DNA of 64,000 nucleotides from Pseudomonadota bacterium (GTDB lineage Bacteria; Myxococcota_A; UBA796; SXON01), in NCBI GenBank assembly GCA_030685065.1, contig JAUXQH010000170.1, forward strand, positions 109,397 through 173,396. Reading direction: 5' to 3'. Numbering within the stretch: the stretch's first letter is position 1; each line of letters opens with the position of its first letter. The notes under the pieces are model-generated. The model saw nothing but the letters and a program-made list of their open reading frames with translations, ran no database searches and was not told where the DNA came from. Both the position numbers and the translations under genes were made by a program. This document shows, one piece after another, positions 27,218-35,380 of the stretch.

Positions 27218-28159
27218 TCAGGCGACCTCGATCACGATCTTCCCGGCCGCCCGTCCGGACTTCGACCGCGCCCACGCCTCGCCGAGCGCTTCGAGCGGGA
27301 AGCGGGAGTCGACCACCACGCGCAGCTTGCCGGCCTCGACGAGCGTGTCGAGCACGCGCAGATCGGCGGCGTTGCTCTTGAGCATCACGGGCAGCACGCT
27401 CTTGCCGACGAAGGGGTTCCACAGGGCGCGGAGGAAGGTGGCCGGGGCGGGCACGCACGAGGCGTAGCGGCCCTTCGGCGTGAGCAGCGGCAGGAACGGG
27501 CCGGGATCGCCCGCGACGCAGTCGTACACGACGTCGAAGGGGGCCTGCCCGCCGTAGGGGTCGGGCTGGGTGTAGTCGATCACCTCGTGCGCGCCGAGAG
27601 ACGCCCCGAGCGCCGCGTTGCGCCCGCTGCACACCCCCACGACGGTGGCGCCGGAGGCCCGGGCGATCTGCACCGCGAGGTGCCCCACGCCGCCGGAGGC
27701 GCCCACGATCAGCACGCGCTCGCGCGCGCCGGTCATCGGCAACATCGTGCGATCGCGCAGGCCCTGGAGCGCCGTCATGCCCGCGAGCGGCAGCCCCGCC
27801 GCCTCTCCCGGATCCATGCCCGCGGGGATCTCCGCGACGGCGTCGACCCCGGCCACCGCGTACTCGGCGGACCCGCCGGCCGTGCTCTCGGCGATCCGCG
27901 CGTGGACGCGCATCCCGACGGAAAACGCGGTCACCCCGGCGCCGACCCCGGCGACCTCCCCGGCGATGTCGTAGCCCGGAACCCATGGGAACTTCACGGG
28001 GATGAAGAGCCGGAGGGCGCCGCTCGCCATCTTCCAGTCGACGGGGTTCACGCTGGCCGCGATCACGCGGACGAGCACCTGCTCGGGGCCGGGCGTGGGC
28101 CGTGGCCGCTCCTCGAGAGACATCGGGCCGCCGTACGCCTTGATGACCATCGCGCGCAT
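27218..28159 (-). CDS. Zinc-independent MDR-family quinone/alkene reductase-like dehydrogenase
   Basis: This encodes 313 residues from ATG 28159. It is a medium-chain reductase: the N-terminal GroES-like part has VRVIAASVNPVDWKMASG and FPWVPGYDIAGEVAGVG. The Rossmann part has VLIVGASGGVGHLAVQIARA (about 147-166) and GAHEVIDYTQPDPY. The catalytic zinc ligands of alcohol dehydrogenases (GHE) are replaced by GYD, typical of NADPH quinone oxidoreductases and enoyl reductases. It converges with the P450 gene with 11 bp between them. The substrate is unknown. Confidence 0.85.
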   Translation of the reverse strand: MRAMVIKAYGGPMSLEERPRPTPGPEQVLVRVIAASVNPVDWKMASGALRLFIPVKFPWVPGYDIAGEVAGVGAGVTAFSVGMRVHARIAESTAGGSAEYAVAGVDAVAEIPAGMDPGEAAGLPLAGMTALQGLRDRTMLPMTGARERVLIVGASGGVGHLAVQIARASGATVVGVCSGRNAALGASLGAHEVIDYTQPDPYGGQAPFDVVYDCVAGDPGPFLPLLTPKGRYASCVPAPATFLRALWNPFVGKSVLPVMLKSNAADLRVLDTLVEAGKLRVVVDSRFPLEALGEAWARSKSGRAAGKIVIEVA

Positions 28160-28215
28160 GTCGAATCTCCAGGCCGCCCGCCTAAGGCGCCGCGTCGCTC
28201 CGCGCCCCGAGGAGG

Positions 28216-28221
28216 CTAAGC
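28216..28221 (+). promoter_or_regulatory. -10-like hexamer of D/T-repeat lipoprotein
   Basis: TAAGCT in the context GAGGCTAAGCTGCGCG, 23 bp before ATG 28245. A near-identical string (GGTAAGCTGCGCG) lies before the methyltransferase gene at 36140. Confidence 0.35.
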
Positions 28222-28244
28222 TGCGCGGGACCCGAGGCTTCCCC

Positions 28245-28844
28245 ATGCTCCTGCTCCTCCTCGCCGCCTGCACGAACACCAACGACAAGGACACTGGCGA
28301 CGGGTCGGATGCCGACACGGACACGGACACGGACACGGACACCGATACCGATACCGACACCGACACCGACACGGACACGGACACCGTCCCCGTCGCCGCG
28401 GACGCCGTGGGGGACTGCCTCGCCGCGGCCGACCTCGCGGCCGCCACGCCGCTCACGCTCACGACGCTCCACGAGGGCGACATGCCGGGCACGAGCGACG
28501 CGTGGAGCACCACGCCCGCGGTGTCGATCCTGACGGACGCCGAGGCGTGGGACACCTTCCGCGCGGACTCGGGCCTGGCGCTCGCCGACGTCGACTTCGC
28601 CGCCAACCGCGTGGCCGTGTTGAGCGGCTTCCGGTTCGCCACCTGCGGCTTCGGCTTCGTCGGCGCGTCCGGGTGGGCCCTGCCGGACGGCGTGACCGCC
28701 TACGTCGAGGCGACCTTCCGGACCGACGGGAGCGCCCCGTGCGAGACGGTGTGCGAGGCCGAGGGCTCGCGGCTGGTGGTGCTCCAGGTCCCCGCGACCG
28801 ACGGTGCGCTCGCGTGCCGTCGGATCGAGACCTGGTGCGACTGA
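28245..28844 (+). CDS. Lipoprotein with Asp-Thr dipeptide linker
   Basis: This encodes 199 residues from ATG 28245. Lipobox LLLAAC puts the lipidated Cys at residue 9. Residues 22-48 are almost pure DT dipeptides encoded by GACACG/GATACC hexamers. The globular domain (50-199) contains four Cys in two late pairs (TCGFG, and CETVCEAEG) and ends with CRRIETWCD. No family is recognised. The linker should hold the domain away from the outer membrane, as in other Myxococcota lipoproteins. Confidence 0.75.
   Translation: MLLLLLAACTNTNDKDTGDGSDADTDTDTDTDTDTDTDTDTDTDTDTVPVAADAVGDCLAAADLAAATPLTLTTLHEGDMPGTSDAWSTTPAVSILTDAEAWDTFRADSGLALADVDFAANRVAVLSGFRFATCGFGFVGASGWALPDGVTAYVEATFRTDGSAPCETVCEAEGSRLVVLQVPATDGALACRRIETWCD
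28308..28386 (+). repeat. Hexanucleotide GACACG/GATACC microsatellite
   Basis: About 13 six-base units encoding Asp-Thr repeats within the lipoprotein gene. Such tracts can change length by slippage without shifting the frame. Confidence 0.8.
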
Positions 28845-28883
28845 GAGCCTGACCGGAAATCCCTCCCGTCGCCCGCTGGACGC

Positions 28884-29156
28884 CTACGGCTCGTCACCGT
28901 GGCAGTCGACGCCCTCGCCGTCGAAGGTGCAGTCCTCCAGGCACACGTCCCCGGCGCACGCGCAGGTCGGCACGTCCTCGCAGGCGGCGGGCGCCTCGAC
29001 GCACCCGTGCCCGGCGTCGGGGGGCGCGGTGTCCGGGATGTCCCAGTGCAAGCAGATCTCGTCGGCGTTGCAGATGACCTTGCCGCAGGCGAACGTGGCG
29101 GGCCGGAGGAGGGGGTCACCCTCGAGGGTGCAGGCGAGGCCGAGGAGGAGGAGCAT
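28884..29156 (-). CDS. Small cysteine-rich lipoprotein
   Basis: This encodes 90 residues from ATG 29156. The signal MLLLLGLAC places the lipid Cys at residue 9. The mature domain has ten or more further Cys (for example FACGKVICNADEICLHW, CEDVPTCACAGDVCLEDC), so it is a disulfide-knotted or metal-binding extracellular protein. TACTGG on the minus strand ends six bases before the start, a possible leaderless promoter. It converges with the D/T lipoprotein gene. No family is recognised. Confidence 0.65.
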   Translation of the reverse strand: MLLLLGLACTLEGDPLLRPATFACGKVICNADEICLHWDIPDTAPPDAGHGCVEAPAACEDVPTCACAGDVCLEDCTFDGEGVDCHGDEP

Positions 29157-29222
29157 GGTCCCCCAGTAGACACCTCGATCCGCTCCATCACAAGGCGATC
29201 TTCGCGTCCTTCTTGCATCTTG

Positions 29223-29240
29223 ACGCGGCAATAGCCGCGT
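29223..29240 (+). promoter_or_regulatory. Perfect hairpin ahead of the hydrolase/MurF/Ddl operon
   Basis: ACGCGGC-AATA-GCCGCGT is a 7-bp perfect inverted repeat with a four-base loop. It sits 30 bp before ATG 29271 and overlaps a TTGACG at 29220-29225. It could be an operator or an early-leader hairpin. Confidence 0.4.
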
Positions 29241-29270
29241 GTGAGGGTGCCCCGTCAACAAGCAGTCGCC

Positions 29271-30077
29271 ATGCCCGTTCCAGACCCCGCTCCAGGCTCG
29301 CAGATGGAAGCCCTCCCCGCCATCCACGCCAAGATGTTGCCGGGGCCCGCGGGGTCGAAGCGCGCGCTCGTCTTCCTGCACGGCTGGGGCCAGACCCACG
29401 CGTCGATGCTGCCGATGGCCGAGCTCCTCGGCGCCGTCGGCACCCGCCACGTGCTCGACCTTCCGGGCTTCGGCGCCTCCGGCGCCCCGCCCATCGCCTG
29501 GGACACCTTCGCCTACGCCAAGCGCCTGCTCGCCTGGCTCGATGAGCAGGGCATCGAGCAGGCGGATCTGATCGGGCACTCCTTCGGCGGCCGCGTGAGC
29601 GTGCAGATGGGGGCTCACTACCCGGAGCGCGTGCGTTCGATCGTGCTCATCGGGGCGGCGGGCCTCAGGCCGAAGCGCACGCTCCGCCAACGCGCCCGCG
29701 TCGCGTTCTCGCGATGGCTCGGCAAGCTCGCCCGGATGCTCCCCGCGTCCCTCCGGGATCCGCTGTTGCGCTGGCGCGAGGGCCGCTTCGGCTCGCCCGA
29801 CTTCCGCACCGCGCAGGAGCCCCTGCGCTCGATCCTGTCGCGCGTGGTGGCGGAGGACCTTCGGGAGGAGGCCCGCCGGGTGCGCGCCCCGACCTTCCTG
29901 CTCTGGGGCAAGGACGACGACCAGACCCCCGTGGACATGGCCGAGCGCTACAAGTTGCTCATCGCGGGCTCCGAGCTGGTCGTCCTCGAGGGGCAGGGCC
30001 ACTTTCCGTTCGCCGGCGGCGGCGCCCACCAATGCGCGGCCCAGCTCAAGCGCTTCTACACCACGGCGGCGTCGTGA
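29271..30077 (+). CDS. Alpha/beta hydrolase
   Basis: This encodes 268 residues from ATG 29271; ATG 29304 is an alternative. The oxyanion segment is VFLHGWGQTHAS. The nucleophile elbow is GHSFGG (Ser near residue 105). The acid is in WGKDDDQTP, and the base His in EGQGHFPF near the end. This is a complete catalytic triad of the alpha/beta-hydrolase fold. The gene is the first of a three-gene operon; its stop overlaps the GTG start of the MurF-like gene (GTGA), and the third gene is a D-Ala-D-Ala ligase. A role in cell-wall precursor turnover is inferred from this context only. Confidence 0.82.
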   Translation: MPVPDPAPGSQMEALPAIHAKMLPGPAGSKRALVFLHGWGQTHASMLPMAELLGAVGTRHVLDLPGFGASGAPPIAWDTFAYAKRLLAWLDEQGIEQADLIGHSFGGRVSVQMGAHYPERVRSIVLIGAAGLRPKRTLRQRARVAFSRWLGKLARMLPASLRDPLLRWREGRFGSPDFRTAQEPLRSILSRVVAEDLREEARRVRAPTFLLWGKDDDQTPVDMAERYKLLIAGSELVVLEGQGHFPFAGGGAHQCAAQLKRFYTTAAS

Positions 30078-31723
30078 ACGATCCGGTCTTCGGAGAGGGG
30101 GCGCTCCTGGCGCTCCACAGCGGCCTCGCGCTCGTCGGGATCGGCGCCTTCGCGTGGCGCCGCACCATCCACCTGATGCGGTACTTCCAGCAGGAGGAGT
30201 ACGACAGCCCGCGGTTCTGGGCCTGGGTCCGGGACAACCGGGCGTTCGATCGCCGCGGCACCGTCGTTGCCGTGCCGGTCGCGGTCGCGATGGTGCTCAC
30301 GCACATGTTCTGGTACGCCGTGCTGGGCGAGGCCATCGGCGGCATGGTGGGCCTGCTCGTCATGGCCCGCGGCGAGGTCGATCCGCGCGTCACGGGCAAG
30401 AAGAAGCTGGTGATGACCCAGCGCGCCACGCGGATCCATCGCCTCGCGATGGCGCTGTTCGCGCTGTTCTGCGTGCCCTTCGTGCTGCTGCTCCTGTTCG
30501 CGGGCGGCGCCTTCGGTCCGGCGCTCGCCTGGGGCTGGCTCGCGGTGCTCCTCCAGATCACCCCGTTCTTCCTCATGCTCGCCGAGCGTCTCCTCGCCCC
30601 CGGCGAGAAGCGGATCCAGGACACCTTCCAGGCCGAGGCGAAGAAGATCCTCGCCGACGTGCACCCGACCATCATCGGGATCACGGGGAGCTACGGCAAG
30701 ACGTCGACCAAGATGATCCTCGGCGAGCTGCTCTCGGCCGACGCGCCGACGTTCTGGACCGCCAAGAGCATCAACACGCCGATGGGCGTCACCCGCGAGA
30801 TCCGCGAGAAGATGAAGGCCCACCACACCTGGGCCGTGATGGAGATGGGCGCCTACAACATCGGCAGCGTCAAGCGCCTGTGCGACTTCACGCCCCCGAA
30901 GGCCGCCATCGTGACGGCGGTCGGCATCATGCACCTCGAGCGCTTCGGCAGCCCCGAGAACGTCTACAAGGCCAAGAGCGAGCTGGCCCAGGCTGTCCCG
31001 GCGGACGGGATCCTGGTCTGCAACGGCGACGACCCCGGCGCGCGTCGCATGGCGACAGAGTTTCCCAAGAAGACGACGCTCTTGTACGGCTTTGTTGGGG
31101 ACGGCCTCGCGTGCAGCATGACCGACGTCTCGACCACGCCCGAGGGCAGCCGCTTCACCCTGCATTGGCAGGGCAAGGCCTACCCCGGCAGCACGCCGCT
31201 CCACGGCCGCCCGATGCTGTCCAACCTCATGGCCGCGTTCACGATGGCCGCCGCCCAGGGGGTCCACCCCGACGTGCTGCTGGCCGTGATCCGCACCCTC
31301 AAGCCGGTCGAGAACCGCCTGCAGGTGCAGGTGAACGGCGCGGTCACCTGGCTGCACGACGCGTACAACTCCAACCCCGCCGGCTTCGACGCCGCGCTCG
31401 ACGTGCTCGGGACGATGCCCGGCACCCGCCGCATCCTCGTCACGCCCGGCATGGTCGAGCTCGGGGATCAGCAGTACGAACGCAACCGCGAGGTCGCGGC
31501 GAAGGCCGCCCGGGTGTGCGATCTGGTGCTGCTCGTGGGCGACACGAACCGGGTCGCCCTCGCGACGGGACTCCGCGAGGGGGGCGCCAAGGACAGCGCC
31601 GTCCGCTGGTTTGCACGTCGCGACGATGCCTTCGCCGCGCTGCAGAAAGAGCAGGCTGCGGGGGACGTGGTGCTGGTCGAGAACGACCTGCCGGACCTGT
31701 ACGAAGGGACGGTCGTGCTCTGA
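30074..31723 (+). CDS. MurF-like Mur ligase with N-terminal membrane domain
   Basis: This encodes 549 residues from GTG 30074. Residues 1-175 hold about four to five hydrophobic helices (ALLALHSGLALVGIGAFAW, VVAVPVAVAMVLTHMFWYAV, MALFALFCVPFVLLLLFAGG, and others), absent from ordinary MurF. Residues about 190-549 are a Mur ligase: ATP-binding IGITGSYGKTSTKMIL, a central MGAYNIGSVKRLCDF block, VENRLQVQ and LHDAYNSNPAG, as in MurF. MurF adds D-Ala-D-Ala to UDP-MurNAc-tripeptide. The neighbouring gene encodes the ligase that makes D-Ala-D-Ala, so both steps lie together. Membrane anchoring suggests a specialised or lipid-linked substrate; this could also be the only MurF of the cell. Confidence 0.85.
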   Translation: MNDPVFGEGALLALHSGLALVGIGAFAWRRTIHLMRYFQQEEYDSPRFWAWVRDNRAFDRRGTVVAVPVAVAMVLTHMFWYAVLGEAIGGMVGLLVMARGEVDPRVTGKKKLVMTQRATRIHRLAMALFALFCVPFVLLLLFAGGAFGPALAWGWLAVLLQITPFFLMLAERLLAPGEKRIQDTFQAEAKKILADVHPTIIGITGSYGKTSTKMILGELLSADAPTFWTAKSINTPMGVTREIREKMKAHHTWAVMEMGAYNIGSVKRLCDFTPPKAAIVTAVGIMHLERFGSPENVYKAKSELAQAVPADGILVCNGDDPGARRMATEFPKKTTLLYGFVGDGLACSMTDVSTTPEGSRFTLHWQGKAYPGSTPLHGRPMLSNLMAAFTMAAAQGVHPDVLLAVIRTLKPVENRLQVQVNGAVTWLHDAYNSNPAGFDAALDVLGTMPGTRRILVTPGMVELGDQQYERNREVAAKAARVCDLVLLVGDTNRVALATGLREGGAKDSAVRWFARRDDAFAALQKEQAAGDVVLVENDLPDLYEGTVVL

Positions 31724-31760
31724 GCTACGGCGGTAACTGAAGTCGGATAGGAGCCGCGCC

Positions 31761-32978
31761 ATGAAGAACGTCGCGATTGTGTACGGCGGGCGCTCCGTCG
31801 AGCACGAGATCTCCGTCATCACCGCGCTCGAGGCCGCCCAGGCCATCGACGCCACGCGGTACAAGGTCACCCTCGTCTACATCGACCTGCACGGCCGTTG
31901 GTGGGCCGGCGAAAAGCTCAAGGACCGCTCGTTCTACGCGGCGTTCCACGGCCGCACCGAGGGCGCGAAGACCGAGGTCGAGGAGGTCACGCTCCTCCCC
32001 ACGCCGGGCATCGGCGGGCTCGTGCGTGGCAGCCGCGAGGGCGTGCTCGCGTCCGTCGCCCGGCTCTTCGGCGGCGGCCCCAAGAAGGACGTCGTGTTGC
32101 CGGTCGACGTGTGGATGCCGCTCCTCCACGGCACCTACGGGGAGGACGGCTGCATCCAGGGCCTGTTCGAGCTCACCGAGCTGCCCTACACGGGCGCTCC
32201 GGTGCGCGCGGCCGCGATCGGCATGAGCAAGCCCACGACCAAGGCGCTGGCGGCCCAGCGGGGCGTGCCGGTCCTCCCCTGGGAGGTCGTGGAGCAGCAC
32301 CAGTGGAGCACCAAGGACCCCACGCCGGTCATCAACCGCCTCACGACGCTCGGGCCCTGGCCCCTGTTCGTCAAGCCGGCCAACCTCGGCTCCAGCGTCG
32401 GGGTGGCCAAGGTGGACGACGCGCCGGGGCTGATCGCGGCGCTCGTGAAGGTCTTCCAGCACGACACCCAGGCGATCGTGGAGCCCTGCGTCGTCGATCT
32501 GTCCGAGATCAACGTGTCGGTGCGCCGCGAGAACGGCGTGCCGGTCGCCTCCGTCGTCGAGATGCCCGTGCGCCGCTCCAAGTCGGGCGTGCTCACCTAC
32601 GAGGACAAGTACGTGGGCCCGGGCGGCAAGAAGAAGGCCCCGAGCGCCGGCATGGCCACGATGGCGCGCGTGACCGACCCTCCGGAGCTCCCGGCCGAGT
32701 TCAAGGCGGCCGCGCGCGCCCACGCGTGCACGGTGTACGACGCCCTGGGCTGCCAGGGCGTCTCCCGCATCGACTTCATCCTCGACAGCGCCAAGGGCGC
32801 CCTCTACTTCAACGAGATCAACACCCTGCCCGGCTCCGTGGCGCACTACCTGTGGTCGGCCTCGTCCCCCTCGCTGACCTACACCGAACTCCTCACCGCG
32901 ATGGTCGAGGAGGCCGAGGTTCGCAAGGCCGCCGAGGCGCGGATCTCGCGGGAGTTTGGGTTCAAGGCGTTGAAGTAG
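31761..32978 (+). CDS. ddl: D-alanine--D-alanine ligase
   Basis: This encodes 405 residues, somewhat longer than typical Ddl (about 310-370), from ATG 31761 with TAGGAG upstream. The N-terminus MKNVAIVYGGRSVEHEISVI holds the substrate-binding Glu and Ser. Central parts are PLLHGTYGEDGCIQGLFEL, LFVKPANLGSSVGVAKV and the omega-loop TYEDKYVG. The tyrosine of this loop is the feature of D-Ala-D-Ala rather than D-Ala-D-Lac enzymes. The C-terminal metal site is RIDFILD and FNEINTLPGS. It makes the dipeptide used by MurF and is downstream of a MurF-like gene. Confidence 0.93.
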   Translation: MKNVAIVYGGRSVEHEISVITALEAAQAIDATRYKVTLVYIDLHGRWWAGEKLKDRSFYAAFHGRTEGAKTEVEEVTLLPTPGIGGLVRGSREGVLASVARLFGGGPKKDVVLPVDVWMPLLHGTYGEDGCIQGLFELTELPYTGAPVRAAAIGMSKPTTKALAAQRGVPVLPWEVVEQHQWSTKDPTPVINRLTTLGPWPLFVKPANLGSSVGVAKVDDAPGLIAALVKVFQHDTQAIVEPCVVDLSEINVSVRRENGVPVASVVEMPVRRSKSGVLTYEDKYVGPGGKKKAPSAGMATMARVTDPPELPAEFKAAARAHACTVYDALGCQGVSRIDFILDSAKGALYFNEINTLPGSVAHYLWSASSPSLTYTELLTAMVEEAEVRKAAEARISREFGFKALK

Positions 32979-32984
32979 GGGATC

Positions 32985-33010
32985 GCCAGAACGCGCTCGG
33001 GCGTTCTGGC
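32985..33010. terminator. Hairpin between convergent ddl and DUF4142 genes
   Basis: GCCAGAACGC and GCGTTCTGGC form a perfect 10-bp stem with loop GCTCGG. It lies between two converging stops and could serve both. No T-run follows. Confidence 0.65.
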
Positions 33011-33573
33011 TACCGCGTCCCCGGCTCCGCCACCGGGCACCCCGCCGTCTGCGCCTCGACCTTCACCCCGATCGCGCACGCCTCCTTCAGGTGCCGCGCG
33101 ATCGTGGCACGCTCCTTGGTGAGCGTGTCCTTGATCGCGGCGGTGGTCGCCGCCGGGATCAGCCGCTCGTCGTACATCGAGAGCAGGTCCCGGTGCTGGA
33201 CGATGGTGTCGGTCATGAACCGCTGGTCGAGCGCCGCGCCCACCTCCTTGGACCAGTAGGCGCCGAGGTTCTTTCCGGCGTCGTCGGCCATCTGCGCCCG
33301 GAGCGGGCTGTCCTTCGCGCGCAGATCCAGCTGCTCCATTACCCCGAGGAGCTGCTTGTCTGCCTCCGAATGTTCCTGAACCAGCATCATCGCGTAGTCG
33401 CGCACCTGCGGATCCAACGAGCGTGCCGCCACCGACGTGGCGATCGGCACCTCTGCGGCGTTGGCCATCAGCGCCACGCCGACGGCCTGGGCCTCGTCGA
33501 GGGCGTCCTTCTCCGCCGCCCACGCCGTTCCCGCCCCCAACGCGAACAACCCCACCAGCACGATCGAACGCAT
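33010..33573 (-). CDS. DUF4142 (ferritin-like fold) secreted protein
   Basis: This encodes 187 residues from ATG 33573, with signal MRSIVLVGLFALGAGTAWA (cleavage near residue 19). The mature protein is helical, with VGVALMANAAEVPIATSVAA, DYAMMLVQEHSEADKQLLGV and MTDTIVQHRDLLSMYDERLI. These are the two H-containing helices of DUF4142 periplasmic proteins (four-helix ferritin-like bundles). A C-terminal Cys pair is present. Function is unknown; members are often stress-induced. It converges with ddl and diverges from the rlpA-like gene. Confidence 0.82.
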   Translation of the reverse strand: MRSIVLVGLFALGAGTAWAAEKDALDEAQAVGVALMANAAEVPIATSVAARSLDPQVRDYAMMLVQEHSEADKQLLGVMEQLDLRAKDSPLRAQMADDAGKNLGAYWSKEVGAALDQRFMTDTIVQHRDLLSMYDERLIPAATTAAIKDTLTKERATIARHLKEACAIGVKVEAQTAGCPVAEPGTR

Positions 33574-33666
33574 GACTCCCCCGTCGTTCCCTGGTGATGT
33601 AGGCACATCGCGCCTCTACGAGGCCCGCGCCGCCGAGATCCTGGGGCTCACCGCGTCGGAGGAGGC

Positions 33667-33672
33667 TAAACG
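33667..33672 (+). promoter_or_regulatory. -10-like hexamer of rlpA-like gene
   Basis: TAAACG in the context GAGGCTAAACG, ending five bases before ATG 33678. The spacing suggests a leaderless or near-leaderless transcript. Confidence 0.35.
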
Positions 33673-33677
33673 AGGGC

Positions 33678-34034
33678 ATGCTCCTCCTCGCCGCCCTGCT
33701 CGGCTGCGCACACCCCGTCTACCAGGCCGGCCTCGCGAGCTGGTACGGCAAGGAGCTCGCCGGGCGCCCCACGGCCAGCGGCGAGCCCTTCCGGCCGGGC
33801 CTCCGCACCGCCGCGCACCCGACGCTCCCGTTCGGCACGGTCCTCGTGGTGACCCGCCCCGACACGGGCCGGCACGTGCGCGTGGTGGTCAACGACCGCG
33901 GCCCGTACGCCAAGGGCCGGATCCTCGATCTGGCCCAGGCCGCGGCGCGCCGGCTCGACATGATCCAGGCGGGCGTGGCCCGCATCGAGGTGCGCGTGGT
34001 GGGGTGCCGGCCGAAGTACGGAAAGTGTCCATGA
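33678..34034 (+). CDS. rlpA: RlpA-like double-psi beta-barrel lipoprotein
   Basis: This encodes 118 residues. Lipobox AALLGC puts the lipid Cys at residue 10. The domain shows GLASWYGKELAGRPTASGE and TAAHPTLPFGTVLVV. These precede VVVNDRGPYAKGRILDLAQA, which carries the catalytic Asp of RlpA lytic transglycosylases. The SPOR domain of E. coli RlpA is missing, as in many short family members. It cleaves glycan strands lacking stem peptides. Its stop overlaps the start of the DTW gene (ATGA). Confidence 0.9.
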   Translation: MLLLAALLGCAHPVYQAGLASWYGKELAGRPTASGEPFRPGLRTAAHPTLPFGTVLVVTRPDTGRHVRVVVNDRGPYAKGRILDLAQAAARRLDMIQAGVARIEVRVVGCRPKYGKCP

Positions 34035-34651
34035 TCGATCTCCTCCCCGCCGCGCAGGACCCCGTGCTCGAGGGCAAGTGCTTCGGCTGCCGCATGCCGC
34101 CCTTCGCGTGCTTCTGCGCCGAGATCCCGGTCATCCACACGACCCTTCGCTTCGTGCTGATCCGCCATTGCGCCGAGATCGCCCGCACGTCCAACACCGG
34201 GCGGGTCGTGGCCCGGGCGTTGCCGAGCTGCACCATGATCGACCACGGGGTGGCCGGGCAGCCGCTCGACCTCACGGGGAGCGTGGGGCCGGACGCGTGG
34301 GTGTTGTACCCGGGCTCCGCGCCGCCGCGCCCCACCGCGCCGATCCGCACGCTCGTCGTGCTCGACGGGAGCTGGTCGCACGTGCGGACCATGCGTCGCC
34401 GCATCCCGCCGCTCGCGGAGCTCCCCTCGCTGACCCTGCCCGCGCCCACCGTGGCGCCGTTGCGGATCCGTCGCGGGGAGCTGCCCGAGCAGCTCGCCAC
34501 CATCGAGGCCGTGGCCGCGGCGCTCGATTTTGTGGGCGAGCCCGAGCCGGCCGCGCAGGTGCGGGCGCTGTTCGCGCTGATGGCCGGCCGGATGCGGGAT
34601 CTGCGGGGGTTCGAGATGCCGCCGAAACGGAGCCGTTTTCCGGTTCGCTGA
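34031..34651 (+). CDS. DTW-domain tRNA-uridine aminocarboxypropyltransferase
   Basis: This encodes 206 residues from ATG 34031. The N-terminal CFGCRMPPFACFCAEIP has the Cys cluster of bacterial DTW proteins. Further motifs are VLIRHCAEIARTSNTGR, VLYPGSAPPRP, VVLDGSWSHVRTMRRRIP (the D-x-x-W core) and RIRRGELPEQLATIEAV. Family members TapT and its relatives attach the 3-amino-3-carboxypropyl group of S-adenosylmethionine to uridine (acp3U) in tRNA. It is translationally coupled to the rlpA-like gene without an obvious functional link. Confidence 0.85.
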   Translation: MIDLLPAAQDPVLEGKCFGCRMPPFACFCAEIPVIHTTLRFVLIRHCAEIARTSNTGRVVARALPSCTMIDHGVAGQPLDLTGSVGPDAWVLYPGSAPPRPTAPIRTLVVLDGSWSHVRTMRRRIPPLAELPSLTLPAPTVAPLRIRRGELPEQLATIEAVAAALDFVGEPEPAAQVRALFALMAGRMRDLRGFEMPPKRSRFPVR

Positions 34652-34690
34652 CGGGCCGGTGCGCTGCCCCGGGGCGCAATGCCCATGGGG

Positions 34691-35380
34691 CTACCTGCCC
34701 AGCAGCTTCCTGAGCAGGCGGCGGACGCGCGAGGGGCGCTCGGCGCCGGGCTCCGCCTTCCCGCCCGGCCCGCTCTTCCCCTTCGCGCCGGAGGTCGGCG
34801 CGGCGCGCGTCGGCGGCTCGATCGCCACGGCGGCGGCGGCGGCGATGAGCTTGGCGATGTCGTCGTCATCGCGGATGCCGGGGCCGAGGAACGAGGCGGC
34901 GCCGGCCTCGACGGCGTTCGCGCTCGGCACCCAGACCCAGTCGGAGGGGTCCAGGCCGGTGAGGGCTTCTTCCCGTTCGAGCGTACGGCGCACGGGCACG
35001 TTGCCGCGCGCGTCGTACATGAGGCGGCTCACGAGCGCGCCCGCCTCGAAGCGCGCGTGCCCGCCGGCGGCGTTGACCTCGTCGTAGAAAAGAAAGACGG
35101 CGTGGCCGAACCGCGCGGAGAGCGACTCCCCGAGCACCCGCTCGAGCTCGTCCGCCGCGGGGATCTCCTGCTGGTCGAGCAGGAGGAGCCCGCCCACCTC
35201 GAAGAGGCGGAGGCCCACGTGGGTGTAGGCGTTGCCGTCCTTCGTGCCGTGGCCCACCCGTAGGGCCTCTTCGCCTCGGAGCTCCTCGGGGTTCACGCCG
35301 GGGGCCTGCCACAGGAGCGCGCCGATGTCGGCGGCCGCGACGTGCCCGGGGAGAAACAAGCCGGTGTTGCGTTCGGACAT
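34691..35380 (-). CDS. Hypothetical protein with basic C-terminal tail
   Basis: This encodes 229 residues from ATG 35380. Residues 1-165 look globular (HTKDG-like GHGTKDGNAYTHVGLRLFEV, FGHAVFLFYDEVNAAGGHAR, SDWVWVPSANAVEAG). Residues 185-229 form a low-complexity segment ending in RRLLRKLLGR. No signal peptide is present. The gene starts one base into the stop of the upstream lipoprotein gene (TGATG), so the two are coupled. No family is recognised. Confidence 0.6.
   Translation of the reverse strand: MSERNTGLFLPGHVAAADIGALLWQAPGVNPEELRGEEALRVGHGTKDGNAYTHVGLRLFEVGGLLLLDQQEIPAADELERVLGESLSARFGHAVFLFYDEVNAAGGHARFEAGALVSRLMYDARGNVPVRRTLEREEALTGLDPSDWVWVPSANAVEAGAASFLGPGIRDDDDIAKLIAAAAAVAIEPPTRAAPTSGAKGKSGPGGKAEPGAERPSRVRRLLRKLLGR

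Noticed and set aside
22387..27986. Very long open frames antisense to the RnfD-like, monooxygenase and P450 genes
   Set aside because: No recognisable motifs; composition is that of mirrored GC-rich codons.
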